From positions 4,032,501-4,096,500 of the forward strand of contig NZ_CP036313.1 in NCBI RefSeq assembly GCF_004319545.1: a stretch of DNA of 64,000 nucleotides. Direction: 5' to 3'. The notes beneath the pieces were generated by a model. The model ran no database searches, had not been told where the DNA came from, and worked only from the letters and a program-made list of their open reading frames with translations. Positions 38,943 through 47,778 of the stretch are shown here, one piece after another (position 1 is the stretch's first letter; each line of letters opens with the position of its first letter). Source of the DNA: Desulfobacter hydrogenophilus (GTDB taxonomy: Bacteria; Desulfobacterota; Desulfobacteria; Desulfobacterales; Desulfobacteraceae). The translations under genes and the position numbers were made by a program.

Positions 38943-39627
38943 TCCGGATGCAATCATATTCTGGCAATACGGGTTTTTCAAACTCAACGCCACCATCGTC
39001 TTCACTTGGGGACTGATGCTTTTGCTGGTCGTGGGTTCAAAAGTTATTACGCGCAGACTCTCTACGGATCTGAAACGTTCCCGCTGGCAGAATCTTCTGG
39101 AAATCGTTGTCACCGGCATCGAGAAACAAATTGAAGAGGTTGGCTTAAATCAGCCGCAGAAATATATAGGTTTTCTGGGCACGCTTTTTCTGTTTGTTGC
39201 CGCAGCCGCCCTGGGTACTGTCATTCCCGGCTACGAACCGCCGACCGGCTCGCTTTCGACCACGGCGGCCCTGGCGCTGTGTGTGTTTGTAGCCGTGCCG
39301 TTTTTCGGCATTGAAGAGCAAGGGGTGGGCAACTACCTCAAGTCCTATGTGAAACCGACGTTCATCATGCTGCCGTTTAACATTATCAGCGAGCTTTCAC
39401 GCACGCTGGCCCTTGCCGTTCGTTTGTTCGGCAACATGATGAGCGGCGCCATGATTATTGGTATTCTGCTCACGATTATGCCCTTCATCTTTCCGATTAT
39501 CATGACAGCGCTCGGCCTGCTCACCGGCATGGTGCAGGCCTACATCTTCAGTATCCTGGCCGCGGTCTACATTGCGGCCGCCACGCGTGCCCGTAACCCC
39601 GCGTCTGAACCCGAAGCAAAAGAGTGA
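38932..39627 (+). CDS. atpB: N-ATPase subunit a
   Basis: 231 residues with five to six membrane helices. The stator half-channel helix with the essential arginine is seen as LSRTLALAVRLFGNMMSGAMI. GFLGTLFLFVAAAALGTVIPGYEPPTGSLSTT matches the family. Subunit a passes ions to the rotor ring of c subunits. It overlaps atpR by 11 bp and is followed by atpE after 31 bp. Confidence 0.93.
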   Translation: MHLSPDAIIFWQYGFFKLNATIVFTWGLMLLLVVGSKVITRRLSTDLKRSRWQNLLEIVVTGIEKQIEEVGLNQPQKYIGFLGTLFLFVAAAALGTVIPGYEPPTGSLSTTAALALCVFVAVPFFGIEEQGVGNYLKSYVKPTFIMLPFNIISELSRTLALAVRLFGNMMSGAMIIGILLTIMPFIFPIIMTALGLLTGMVQAYIFSILAAVYIAAATRARNPASEPEAKE

Positions 39628-39658
39628 AACTTGAACATCAACAACAAAAGGAGAACTT

Positions 39659-39940
39659 ATGGATAACATGACAATTATCGCGGTGGCATCAATTGTTATC
39701 GCCGGCATTACCACCGGATTCGGCACTATGGGGCCTGCGCTGGCAGAAGGGAAAGCTGTCGCGACGGCGCTGAGTTCCCTGGCCCAGCAGCCTGATGCAT
39801 CCGCAACGATCACCCGGACCTTGTTTGTGGGATTAGCAATGGTAGAGTCCACAGCCATTTACTGCTTCGTGATCTCGATGATTCTGATTTTCGCCAACCC
39901 GTTCTGGAACCATGTCATCGCCCAAGCCATAGGAAAGTGA
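39659..39940 (+). CDS. atpE: N-ATPase subunit c, Na+-type
   Basis: 93 residues, a two-helix hairpin with polar loop AQQPDASATITRT. The ion site residues fit the Na+ pattern: Glu30 in helix 1 (PALAEGKA), and Val62, Glu63, Ser64, Thr65 and Tyr68 in helix 2 (MVESTAIY). Ser and Thr after the glutamate with a Tyr one turn later is the arrangement known for Na+-binding c subunits; a second glutamate in helix 1 is typical for N-ATPases. This makes Na+ the expected ion. Confidence 0.93.
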   Translation: MDNMTIIAVASIVIAGITTGFGTMGPALAEGKAVATALSSLAQQPDASATITRTLFVGLAMVESTAIYCFVISMILIFANPFWNHVIAQAIGK

Positions 39941-39944
39941 CGCT

Positions 39945-40718
39945 ATGTTAATCGATTGGTTTACGGTCGGAGCACAGACGCTTAACTTTCTCATCCTGGT
40001 ATGGTTGATGAAGCGCTTTCTTTACAAACCGATTTGCCACGCCATTGATGAGAGAGAGAAGCGGATCGCTGCAGAGCTATCAAGCGCCGACAAAATAAAG
40101 GTCGAAGCCCAACAGGAGAAAGACGAGTTCAAACATAAAAATGAAGCGCTCGATCAGCAAAGGGGCGCGCTCTTGAGCAAAGCAACGGACGTGGCCAAAA
40201 TTGAAGGTCAGCGGCTTCTCGACCAGGCGCGCAAGGCTGCTGACGCATTGAGCGTTAAGCGGATGGAAACCTTAAGAAAAGACGCGGACTCCTTAAGTCA
40301 GGACATCAGCCGGCGCACCCAGCAGGAAGTATTTGCCATTGCGCGAAAGGCGCTGACGGATCTTGCCACGGTGAGTTTGGAAGAACGCATGGGCAAGGTG
40401 TTCACCCGCCGTTTGCGTAAGATGGACGGCCCGGCCAAAGCAGGCCTTGCCCAAGCCCTTAAGACTGCGACCGACCCCGCACTCGTGCGCAGTGCGTTTG
40501 ACCTGCCTGAGGAGCAGCGCGTGGCCATACAAAATGCGCTCAACGAAACCTTTTCTGCGCAAATTCATGTCCGGTTCGAGACCGCGCCGGACCTGATCAG
40601 TGGCATTGAACTCAGCACCAATGGACAAAAAGTGGCGTGGAGCATCGCTGATTATATAACGTCGTTGGAAATGGGTATCGACGAACTTTTGAAAGAAAAA
40701 AACATAAAGGAGTCTTAA
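39945..40718 (+). CDS. atpF: N-ATPase subunit b (long form)
   Basis: 257 residues. One N-terminal membrane helix (LNFLILVWLMKRFLYKPI) is followed by a long charged coiled coil and a C-terminal domain (ALNETFSAQIHVRFETAPDLISGIEL) resembling the C-terminal part of subunit delta. N-ATPase operons lack a separate atpH, and this fused form is thought to replace it. It is separated from atpE by 4 bp and from the small proteolipid gene by 1 bp. Confidence 0.9.
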   Translation: MLIDWFTVGAQTLNFLILVWLMKRFLYKPICHAIDEREKRIAAELSSADKIKVEAQQEKDEFKHKNEALDQQRGALLSKATDVAKIEGQRLLDQARKAADALSVKRMETLRKDADSLSQDISRRTQQEVFAIARKALTDLATVSLEERMGKVFTRRLRKMDGPAKAGLAQALKTATDPALVRSAFDLPEEQRVAIQNALNETFSAQIHVRFETAPDLISGIELSTNGQKVAWSIADYITSLEMGIDELLKEKNIKES

Positions 40719-40719
40719 A

Positions 40720-40893
40720 ATGAAAGAAAATGAAAAGGATTTTTTCCGTATAATATTATCGGTGATCATTCCACCGATAGGTGTCTTTTTACAGGTAGGT
40801 TTGGGCCTGCAGTTCTGGATAAATATTATATTAACATTATTTGGCTATATTCCGGGTTTAATTCACGCAATCTGGGTTATTACAAAAGAATAA
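40720..40893 (+). CDS. Pmp3/YqaE (UPF0057) family membrane proteolipid inside the N-ATPase operon
   Basis: 57 residues from ATG 40720, with AAGGAG 8 bp upstream; too short for usual gene calls. [20 protein letters not shown] is the first Pmp3 helix with its PP-GVF motif, and [20 protein letters not shown] is the second with the LT-GY-PG-IHA motif. Pmp3 proteins are two-helix membrane proteins of stress response; yeast mutants lacking Pmp3 are salt-sensitive and hyperpolarised. The gene begins one base after atpF and ends 4 bp before atpA, so it must be co-transcribed with the Na+ pump. I know of no such member in the standard N-ATPase operon description. Confidence 0.9.
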   Translation: MKENEKDFFRIILSVIIPPIGVFLQVGLGLQFWINIILTLFGYIPGLIHAIWVITKE

Positions 40894-40897
40894 AACC

Positions 40898-42493
40898 ATG
40901 GAACCTCAAAGTCTAAAGACCATTTTGGACAGCACGTTTGCCGAAATAAGCCAGGTGCGGGAAGCATTCACGCCGCAACTGGCCCCACATGAGGTGGGCA
41001 CAATCACCAGTGTCGCCACCGGCATTGCCAAGGTGTCGGGTCTTCCCGGTGTGGGGTTTGATGAATTGGTTAAATTTCCGGGGGATGTACTCGGCATTGC
41101 GTTCAACCTGGACCCAGATCAGATTGGCGTCGTTCTGCTGGGTGAATATTGGCATCTGCACGCGGGAGATGAAGTCCAGCGCACGGGCCGGGTCATGGAC
41201 GTGGCTGTGGGCGATGGATTGCTGGGGCGCGTTATCGACCCGCTTGGTCGGCCACTTGATGGTAATGGGTCGGTGGCCTCAAGCAAGCGCCTGCCCGTCG
41301 AACGCCCTGCTGTGCCCATCATGGACCGCGCACCCGTCACGGTGCCGCTCCAGACCGGCATCAAAGTTATCGATGCGCTCATTCCCGTTGGGCGTGGCCA
41401 GCGCGAATTGATTCTCGGAGACCGCCAGACGGGCAAGACCGCCATTGCCATCGATACCATCCTGAATCAGCGCGGCAAGGATGTCCTGTGCGTATATTGC
41501 GCCATCGGTCAGCGCGCGTCAGCCGTTGCCAAAGCCGTGGCAACCTTGCGGGAAAAGGGAGCCATGGATTACACCGTCCTCGTGGTGACCGAGGGCAACG
41601 ACCCGCCGGGTCTGGCTTACATTGCGCCCTACGTTGCGACCAGCATTGCGGAGGCCTTCATGGAAGCGGGCCGGGATGTGCTGATCGTTTATGATGACCT
41701 CACCCATCACGCCCGGGCCTACCGGGAACTGTCTCTCTTGCTCCGCCGTCCGCCCGGTCGAGAAGCGTTTCCCGGTGACATCTTTTATATCCACTCACGC
41801 CTGCTCGAACGTGCGACGCATTTGTGCCAGGAACGCGGGGGAGGATCACTCACCGCCCTGCCTATCATCGAGACCGAAGCACAGAACATTTCCGCCTATA
41901 TTCCGACCAACCTGATTTCCATCACGGACGGACAGATCTACCTCTCGCCGTCGCTGTTTGAATTAGGCGTGCTGCCGGCGGTTGATGTCGGCAAATCCGT
42001 TTCGCGTGTCGGCGGCAAGGCGCAGCGCACGGCTTACCGAGCTGTGGCCGGTGACCTCAAGCTCGGCTACGCTCAGTTTGAGGAACTCGAAACCTTTTCC
42101 CGATTCGGCGCCCGACTTGATGAAGACACCCGAAAGATCATCGAACACGGACGACGGATTCGTGCCTGCCTCAAACAACCGGAGTTTTCCCCGGTGGCCG
42201 TGCCCGCGCAGATTGCCGTGTTGCTGGCATTGACTGCCGAACTTTTTGACCAGGTACCGCTTGACCGAATGACGGACGCCGAGGAGGCCCTGCGCAAAGC
42301 AGCGGCGGATATACCGCCAGAGGTGTGCGAGCGACTGGACACCGCTAAAAAATTAAGCGACGAGGATCATGAAATAATTATCCAAATCGCCCGCCAATCG
42401 CTTGCGGACTTCCAGTCCAAGGCTAAATCCGAGTCCGGACCTGAAAAGCAAACAGACAGCAACTCGAAACTTGAATCCGAGGAGGAGTCATGA
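40898..42493 (+). CDS. atpA: N-ATPase subunit alpha
   Basis: 531 residues. The nucleotide-binding loop [77 protein letters not shown] are typical alpha sequences. It forms the catalytic hexamer with beta. The acidic and serine-rich tail ([15 protein letters not shown]) is longer than in common F-ATPases. The stop overlaps the atpG start by 4 bp (ATGA). Confidence 0.95.
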   Translation: MEPQSLKTILDSTFAEISQVREAFTPQLAPHEVGTITSVATGIAKVSGLPGVGFDELVKFPGDVLGIAFNLDPDQIGVVLLGEYWHLHAGDEVQRTGRVMDVAVGDGLLGRVIDPLGRPLDGNGSVASSKRLPVERPAVPIMDRAPVTVPLQTGIKVIDALIPVGRGQRELILGDRQTGKTAIAIDTILNQRGKDVLCVYCAIGQRASAVAKAVATLREKGAMDYTVLVVTEGNDPPGLAYIAPYVATSIAEAFMEAGRDVLIVYDDLTHHARAYRELSLLLRRPPGREAFPGDIFYIHSRLLERATHLCQERGGGSLTALPIIETEAQNISAYIPTNLISITDGQIYLSPSLFELGVLPAVDVGKSVSRVGGKAQRTAYRAVAGDLKLGYAQFEELETFSRFGARLDEDTRKIIEHGRRIRACLKQPEFSPVAVPAQIAVLLALTAELFDQVPLDRMTDAEEALRKAAADIPPEVCERLDTAKKLSDEDHEIIIQIARQSLADFQSKAKSESGPEKQTDSNSKLESEEES

Positions 42494-43374
42494 GCGAGAC
42501 TACGGCGAGTCTGCGGTGCAAGATCAGCGGAGCCAGGGATCTCCAATCCGTTGTCCGCACGATGAAGGCCGTGGCGGCCTCGAGCATCGGACAATACGAA
42601 AATTCGGTGCGTGCGCTGGCCGATTACTATCGCACGGTGGAGCTGGGGTTAGGCGTATGCCTGCGGAACAGCAGACCAGCGCCTTTAATTGCGGGCCGGA
42701 AAAGACAGACTGCTGCCAGTTCGATTGGCGCGGTCGTGTTCGGTTCAGACCAGGGACTGGTGGGTCAATTTAACGATGTGGTGGCCGATTTTGCGATCAA
42801 GGCTCTGACGGTTAAACCCGTGATCTGGGCCGTTGGTGAACGCGTTCATGCGCGCCTGGAGGACGCAGGCCTTCCTCTTTTAGGGCTTTTCACCGTACCG
42901 AATTCCGTTAAGGGCATCACTCCGCTCGTCGGGCAAATTCTCATGGAGAGCGAAGATAGACGCAACCAGGGTGAAATCTCCGAACTTTACCTGTTCTACA
43001 ACCGCCCCACGTCCGGGCCGGTTTATGCGCCCGTCAGCCAGCGACTGCTGCCGCTGGACGCAACCTGGCGACGCAACCTGGCCGACGGTCCCTGGCCGAC
43101 GAAAAACTTGCCCGAGGTCATAAATAGCGACACCGAGGCCTTGCGAGCGCTTATACACGAATATCTTTTTGTTTCGCTTTTCCGGGCGTGCGCCGAATCC
43201 CTTGCGAGCGAGAACGCCAGCCGCCTGGCGGCAATGCAACGCGCCGACAAAAACATTGATGAATTGCTGGAGGAACTTAACCGAACATTCCATCGTTTGC
43301 GCCAAAGTGGCATTGACGAGGAACTGTTTGACGTCATCTCCGGTTTCGAAGCACTGACCGCGGTGGAGAAATAA
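42490..43374 (+). CDS. atpG: N-ATPase subunit gamma
   Basis: 294 residues. The N-terminal helix ([21 protein letters not shown]) and C-terminal helix ([25 protein letters not shown]) form the central shaft, and [15 protein letters not shown] is the Rossmann-like middle. N-ATPase gammas are more diverged than housekeeping ones, as seen here. It is the last gene of the operon. Confidence 0.92.
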   Translation: MSETTASLRCKISGARDLQSVVRTMKAVAASSIGQYENSVRALADYYRTVELGLGVCLRNSRPAPLIAGRKRQTAASSIGAVVFGSDQGLVGQFNDVVADFAIKALTVKPVIWAVGERVHARLEDAGLPLLGLFTVPNSVKGITPLVGQILMESEDRRNQGEISELYLFYNRPTSGPVYAPVSQRLLPLDATWRRNLADGPWPTKNLPEVINSDTEALRALIHEYLFVSLFRACAESLASENASRLAAMQRADKNIDELLEELNRTFHRLRQSGIDEELFDVISGFEALTAVEK

Positions 43375-43474
43375 TAAGGAACGAGCGGTCCTAAGATCAA
43401 TTAATAAGGTTGATGCAGGTGACAACAAATTAGCTGTCACTATCATCTGCCGGAAAAAAGGAGGTGAGATTAAT

Positions 43475-43615
43475 ATGCCAAATAAAGACGGAACTGGACC
43501 CAAAGGCCAGGGACCGAAAGACGGACATGGGAAAGGAAAAGGCCAGGGTAAAAGAACTGGTCAAGGCGCAATGACTGGAGGCAAGGAGGGAATAAAAAAA
43601 ACAAATAAAAAGTAA
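43475..43615 (+). CDS. small glycine- and lysine-rich protein
   Basis: 46 residues behind an ideal AAAGGAGGTGA site. MPNKDGTGPKGQGPKDGHGK resembles the N-terminal motif of DUF5320-like small proteins (DGTGPxGxGPMTG) that are common in anaerobes; AMTGGKEG near the end repeats it. No cysteines are present, unlike most DUF5320 members. Function unknown. It follows atpG by about 100 bp and may share its transcript. Confidence 0.6.
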   Translation: MPNKDGTGPKGQGPKDGHGKGKGQGKRTGQGAMTGGKEGIKKTNKK

Positions 43616-43639
43616 GCTATATTTACGAAAAATTTGTTT

Positions 43640-43737
43640 TTTATAAAAAAGGATAGCTAAGTTACTCAGATCTTTCAACCTTTGTTGTGGGCTGTGCCTG
43701 GGTATTGATAAACCAGGTCGGCCCATGGCCGTTATAA
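43640..43737 (+). repeat. dispersed intergenic repeat, copy F
   Basis: Holds TTTATAAAAAAGGATAGC, CAGATCTTTCAACCTTTGTT, GTGGGCTGTGCCTGGGTATT, GATAAACCAGGTCGGCCCAT and GGCCGTTATA. It lies directly ahead of the coiled-coil gene, and copy G follows that gene in inverted orientation. Confidence 0.85.
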
Positions 43738-43759
43738 AAAAAGACAGAAGGAGCAAACC

Positions 43760-44152
43760 ATGACAAACCTAAAAGCCGACCAGATTTTTGAAAGACAAGA
43801 ATATCACCAGTCTCTGATGGAGAAAATGAGCATTGAATCCTCTTCTGTAGACACTTGCAGGCCTGAAGGTGAAAAGACGCTTTATATCGAAAAGCTGGAG
43901 CAGCAGATCAAATCCCTCAAATCCATTATGGATGACATGACAGAAAAAAGTAAAAATCTGGAAAAAGGATTCAGGGCAAAGTTTGAAGAGGATCGCAAGG
44001 TGATAGAGGAACGCTACTGTACGTTAAATAAGAAGATGAATAATATCCGCCAGGCAAGCGGAGAGGCCTGGAAAGAATTGGGTAAGGGAACTTCAAGTGC
44101 TTTGAAGGATTTTACAGAGGGTATAAAAAATGCTGTTTCAAAATTTAAATAA
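43760..44152 (+). CDS. coiled-coil protein of unknown function, bracketed by inverted repeats
   Basis: 130 residues, not recognised. The middle (LYIEKLEQQIKSLKSIMDDM and further to about residue 95) is a heptad-rich coiled coil; the end (EAWKELGKGTSSALKDFTEG) is amphipathic, as in small stress or phasin-like proteins. AGAAGGAG precedes the ATG. Its stop codon TAA is the first triplet of repeat copy G, and copy F lies 22 bp upstream, so the gene sits exactly between two inverted repeats. Confidence 0.6.
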   Translation: MTNLKADQIFERQEYHQSLMEKMSIESSSVDTCRPEGEKTLYIEKLEQQIKSLKSIMDDMTEKSKNLEKGFRAKFEEDRKVIEERYCTLNKKMNNIRQASGEAWKELGKGTSSALKDFTEGIKNAVSKFK

Positions 44153-44243
44153 CGGCCATGTAGACCTGGGCTATCGACACATAGGCTAAGCCCACAACGA
44201 AAGTTGAAAGATCTGTGGAGGTTACACAGACGTTCTTATAAAA
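44150..44243 (-). repeat. dispersed intergenic repeat, copy G
   Basis: On the minus strand: TTTTATAAGAACGTCTGTGT, CACAGATCTTTCAACTTTCG, TTGTGGGCTTAGCCTATGTG, TCGATAGCCCAGGTCTACAT and GGCCGTTATT. It supplies the stop codon of the preceding gene. Confidence 0.85.
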
Positions 44244-44309
44244 AATAGTTTGGATGAGATGTTGGAATATCGCTTGCAATCCTGGGTGTAAAGGAGAGAG
44301 GAGGACGCG

Positions 44310-44845
44310 ATGTCTTATCCGATGATGGGCTTGGGGATGGATTTCATAGATGACTTTTTTGAGGCAATTTTCGGTGTCACGACCACGGGTCTGAGCACGA
44401 AAGCGACGCTTGTTATTCAACCGGGTCTGGTGGCCAAAGGGCTGGCTGCAACAGCAGCCGAAACCGATGATTTGGTCGGTGGCACACGGGCATACGCTCA
44501 GCGAGCTCTGAAAGTCTAAGTGGTTTGACCGTCCTGGGTATCATCGGCTCCCTGGCGCTGGAAATCGGGTTTTTGGATGCGGTGCTGTATACATTTGCGG
44601 CGATCTCTACCGGGGGCTTTGCCCCGAATGACGGCAGCCTATCGACGCTCGGCAGGCCCTCACAGTTATGGATTACGCTGCCCTGCCTCGCCGGTGCGAT
44701 CCCACTGGCGTTCTATTGTCGATTGTTTAAGAAGAAGCGGCGCGTTGCAGTGGCCTTTCTGCAACTCCAGGCCGTCATAATCGCTTCCCTGGTCGTTTCG
44801 CTGGCAGTGGGTGCCACGATGCGGCTGAGCGCTGGCATGGCTTGA
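44310..44845 (+). pseudogene. decayed trkH (K+ channel subunit of Trk uptake)
   Basis: Two frames carry TrkH fragments. The first (44310-44519) has DFIDDFFEAIFGVTTTGLST, a K+-selectivity-filter region, then jumps to AKGLAATAAETDDLVGGTRAYAQRALKV, which in intact TrkH lies much farther on; an internal deletion is implied. A stop and frame change follow, and the second frame (44525-44845) continues with LTVLGIIGSLALEIGFLDAV and FAAISTGGFAPNDGS, the next filter region. At most one-third to one-half of a normal TrkH remains, so it cannot work. Confidence 0.7.
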
Positions 44846-44851
44846 CCTCAA

Positions 44852-45468
44852 GTGCTCCACGAGACCGACAAGGCCAAAATGGATAAATTGTCTGAAGAGA
44901 TGGACTGCAGCTTTCTGCAAGGTGATGGCAGCTGGCCTGACATCCTGGGTGAAGTGAATCCCGAACAGACCGATTTTCTGTTCTGTTTGACCGATAGCAA
45001 CCAGGCCAACGTCATTGCCAGCCTCGTGGGCCGATCACTCGGATTCAAGCGAGTCGTGACGAGCATTCATGATGAGCAGTTCGAGGTCATCTGCCACGAG
45101 TTGGGGTTGAAGGACATGATTAGCCTATTCCGCACGATCAGCCGTTATCTGGCGGACATGATCGGCGGCAGGGAAAACGTAGAGTTGTCCACGGTTCTCA
45201 AAAACGAGGTCCGGATTTTAACGTTTACCGCCAAGGAAAAAGATGCTGTCTTGGTCAAAGATCTAAAACTGCCCGTCGAAACCCGTGTCGTTTGCTATTA
45301 TCGGGAAGGCAAGTTCGCCCATGCCGATGAGGAGACACGCTGCACACAGACGACGAGATTGTGATTCTGACACACAGCAAAAATTTGGCTGAATTGGCAA
45401 AGCGTTGGCAGCCAAAGCAACGGAAGGAGAAGCCGTCGGATTCGGCTTTCTGCAAGAAAAACAAATAG
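44852..45468 (+). pseudogene. decayed trkA (NAD-binding Trk regulator)
   Basis: The fragment starts LHETDKAKMDKLSEEMDCSF in the same frame as the trkH remnant after its TGA, and lacks the N-terminal GxGxxG nucleotide fold. TDFLFCLTDSNQANVIASLVGRSLG and RVVTSIHDEQFEVICHELGL match the TrkA-N end, and a TrkA-C-like region follows. A frameshift near 45343 switches to HTDDEIVILTHSKNLAELAKRW. Missing ends and the shift make it non-functional. Confidence 0.7.
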
Positions 45469-45534
45469 AAGTAATCAGTCAGCATGGAAGGCTAAATCAT
45501 TTTATAAAAGTTGCGGTCCTAAAGCACATCTGGA

Positions 45535-45563
45535 ATAAAAAAAGGTTATATATGACCTTTTTC
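45535..45563. terminator. AT-rich bidirectional hairpin
   Basis: AAAAAGGT and ACCTTTTT form an 8-bp stem around TATATATG, with further A and T on the sides. It lies between the trkA remnant and hflK, and could end transcription from the left. Confidence 0.45.
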
Positions 45564-45717
45564 TGCGGTTTACTTAATCTGTAAAATCAAGTCTTATAAA
45601 TCTCATTCGCTATATATCAATAGGATGATTATAAAATACCAGGCTGTGGATGCCTGGCACATAAGTTGCGATCTAAATTAAAAATAAAACAATAGAACGA
45701 TAATTAGGAGGTCAGTT

Positions 45718-46767
45718 ATGAATGAACAGAATCACCTCCCGGGGGGATCTAAACCGGCGTTGAATGACGTGCTGAAGGAAATTTTACAGCAGTTTAATAG
45801 ATTCAAAGGCGGTCCGATCCTCATCCTTGTCCTCGGCGTGATGGTGGTGGTCTTATGGACGTCATGGTTCACCGTTCAACCGGAGGAAACAGGGATTGTA
45901 CAGCGCTTTGGCAAGGTCATGCGTACGGCCGGTCCTGGATTGCATTTCAAATTGCCTTACGGAATCGAAAAGGTCCGTCTGCTACCCACGGCTCGTGTGC
46001 TAAAAGAAGAGTTCGGGTTTCGGACGGTCTCGGTTTCCACCGTTCCCGGTCAAAAAACCCGCTATGATTCAGGCGGCAACTACAAGGACGAGTCGCTGAT
46101 GCTCACCGGGGATTTGAACGTCATAGATGTTCAGTGGATCGTCCAGTACCGCATCGAAGACCCTATCCGCTACCTGTTCCAGGTTCGTGACATTTCAAAA
46201 ACAATCCGTGACACGACCGAGGCGGTCATGCGCCGCGCGGTCGGCAACCGTCTGGGCAGCGATGTACTGACCACCGGACGGGTGGCAGTGGCCAGTGAGG
46301 CCAGAATCGAACTCCAGAAAATCCTGACAACCTATGAGTCAGGAGTCCGTCTGGTTACCGTGGAACTTCAGGATGTGACCCCGCCGGATACCGTAAAACC
46401 GGCCTTTAATGAAGTCAACGAGTCGCGTCAGGACAAAGAACAAACGATCAATAAAGCCCAGGAACAGGCCAACCGGGAAATCCCCAAAGCCCGGGGGGTG
46501 GCGACCCAAAGTATCAGTGAGGCCGAAGGTTATGCACTGGAACGCGTAAACCGGGCCAAGGGTGAGGCCCATCGTTTCGAGGCCATTTTAGGACAATACG
46601 AACAGGCGCCACAGGTTACCCGCAGGCGGCTGTATCTGGAGACTATGACCGATTTTCTGTCAGACATGAAAGGAGTCTATATCGTGGATAAGGACCAGAA
46701 GGCCATGGTGCCCTGGCTCCCATTGGAATCCAGTGGGCAAGCATCCGCACAAGGGAGAAAACCATGA
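45718..46767 (+). CDS. hflK: HflK, membrane modulator of FtsH
   Basis: 349 residues. One membrane helix (PILILVLGVMVVVLWTSW) leads into an SPFH/band-7 domain: FTVQPEETGIVQRFGKVMRTAGPGLHFKLPYGIEK, LTGDLNVIDVQWIVQYRI and VELQDVTPPDTVKPAFNEV. The C-terminal part is a long coiled coil. With HflC it forms a cage around FtsH protease in the inner membrane. TTAGGAGG precedes the ATG. It overlaps hflC by 4 bp. Confidence 0.92.
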   Translation: MNEQNHLPGGSKPALNDVLKEILQQFNRFKGGPILILVLGVMVVVLWTSWFTVQPEETGIVQRFGKVMRTAGPGLHFKLPYGIEKVRLLPTARVLKEEFGFRTVSVSTVPGQKTRYDSGGNYKDESLMLTGDLNVIDVQWIVQYRIEDPIRYLFQVRDISKTIRDTTEAVMRRAVGNRLGSDVLTTGRVAVASEARIELQKILTTYESGVRLVTVELQDVTPPDTVKPAFNEVNESRQDKEQTINKAQEQANREIPKARGVATQSISEAEGYALERVNRAKGEAHRFEAILGQYEQAPQVTRRRLYLETMTDFLSDMKGVYIVDKDQKAMVPWLPLESSGQASAQGRKP

Positions 46768-47756
46768 AGTCTATCTTGAAAGCAGTAACCATCGCAATAG
46801 CGATGGCGATCGTTATCGTACTCTATGGCGGCCTATATACATTGGAAGAGGGTCTACAGGCCATTGTCGTGCAGTTTGGCCGGCCTGTTGGGGAACCGAT
46901 AACCGAGGCGGGGCTGCACATGAAACTGCCCTTTGTGCAGGAGGTCCGGCGATTCGAAAAGCGTCTGCTGATCTGGGACGGTGATCCGAACCAGGTTCCC
47001 ACCAAGGGGCGCGAGTTCATCTGGGTGGATACCACGGCTCGATGGCGGATTGCCGACGCGAAAAAATTTCTGGAGAATGTGGCCAGCGAAGAGGGGGCCC
47101 AGTCGCGTTTGAATGATATTCTTGATTCAGTGGTACGCGACCAGGTGTCAAGCAGCGAACTCGTTGAACTCGTGCGCAGCGCATCGTGGGAAGTGCCCGA
47201 GGGCGAGGCCCTGAAGGAGATACCAAAGGAGCGCGAAGCGGAACTTAAAAGGGAAATTGCCCGGGGCAGGGAGGAGATCACCCGAACAATACTGACGGAA
47301 GCACAGAAGATCATCCCGCAATACGGTATTAAACTTGTGGATGTGCGCATCAAGCGCCTCGACTACGTTGAAAGCGTCCGTGAAAAGGTCTATGAGCGCA
47401 TGATTTCAGAGCGCAAGCGCATTGCCGCGCAGTTCCGTTCCGAAGGCGAGGGTCGCAGCGCCGAGATCCTCGGCACAATGGAAAAAGAGCTGCGCCGGAT
47501 TCGTTCAACGGCCTACCGCCAGGTGCAGGAGGTCCAAGGCAAAGCCGACGCCGAAGCAACGCAAATTTACGGTCAAGCGTACAATAAAAATCCGGAATTC
47601 TACGCCTTTTTGCAAACCCTTGAAAGCTACAAAAAGAAAACGAATAAAAATTCTGTATTGATCCTCACCACGGACAGCGACTTTTATCAATATATCAAAC
47701 AGGCGAGCCCAAGTGGCATTCACCCTGCCCGAGACCTTGAGTCTGGGGGATTTTAA
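46764..47756 (+). CDS. hflC: HflC, membrane modulator of FtsH
   Basis: 330 residues. An N-terminal membrane helix (IAMAIVIVLYGGLYTL) is followed by the band-7 domain (EEGLQAIVVQFGRPVGEPITEAGLHMKLPFVQEV), KLVDVRIKRLDYVESVREKVYERMISERKRIAAQFRSEGEG and the typical end ADAEATQIYGQAYNKNPEFYAFLQTLESYKK. It pairs with HflK. Its length is normal. Just downstream, the MITE-broken 80-aa gene begins. Confidence 0.92.
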   Translation: MKSILKAVTIAIAMAIVIVLYGGLYTLEEGLQAIVVQFGRPVGEPITEAGLHMKLPFVQEVRRFEKRLLIWDGDPNQVPTKGREFIWVDTTARWRIADAKKFLENVASEEGAQSRLNDILDSVVRDQVSSSELVELVRSASWEVPEGEALKEIPKEREAELKREIARGREEITRTILTEAQKIIPQYGIKLVDVRIKRLDYVESVREKVYERMISERKRIAAQFRSEGEGRSAEILGTMEKELRRIRSTAYRQVQEVQGKADAEATQIYGQAYNKNPEFYAFLQTLESYKKKTNKNSVLILTTDSDFYQYIKQASPSGIHPARDLESGGF

Positions 47757-47778
47757 CAATCAATGACAAGGAGCTATT

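Noticed and set aside
44150..44243. Simple terminator for the coiled-coil gene
   Set aside because: It is one member of a seven-copy repeat found in both orientations and lacks a stem followed by a U-run.
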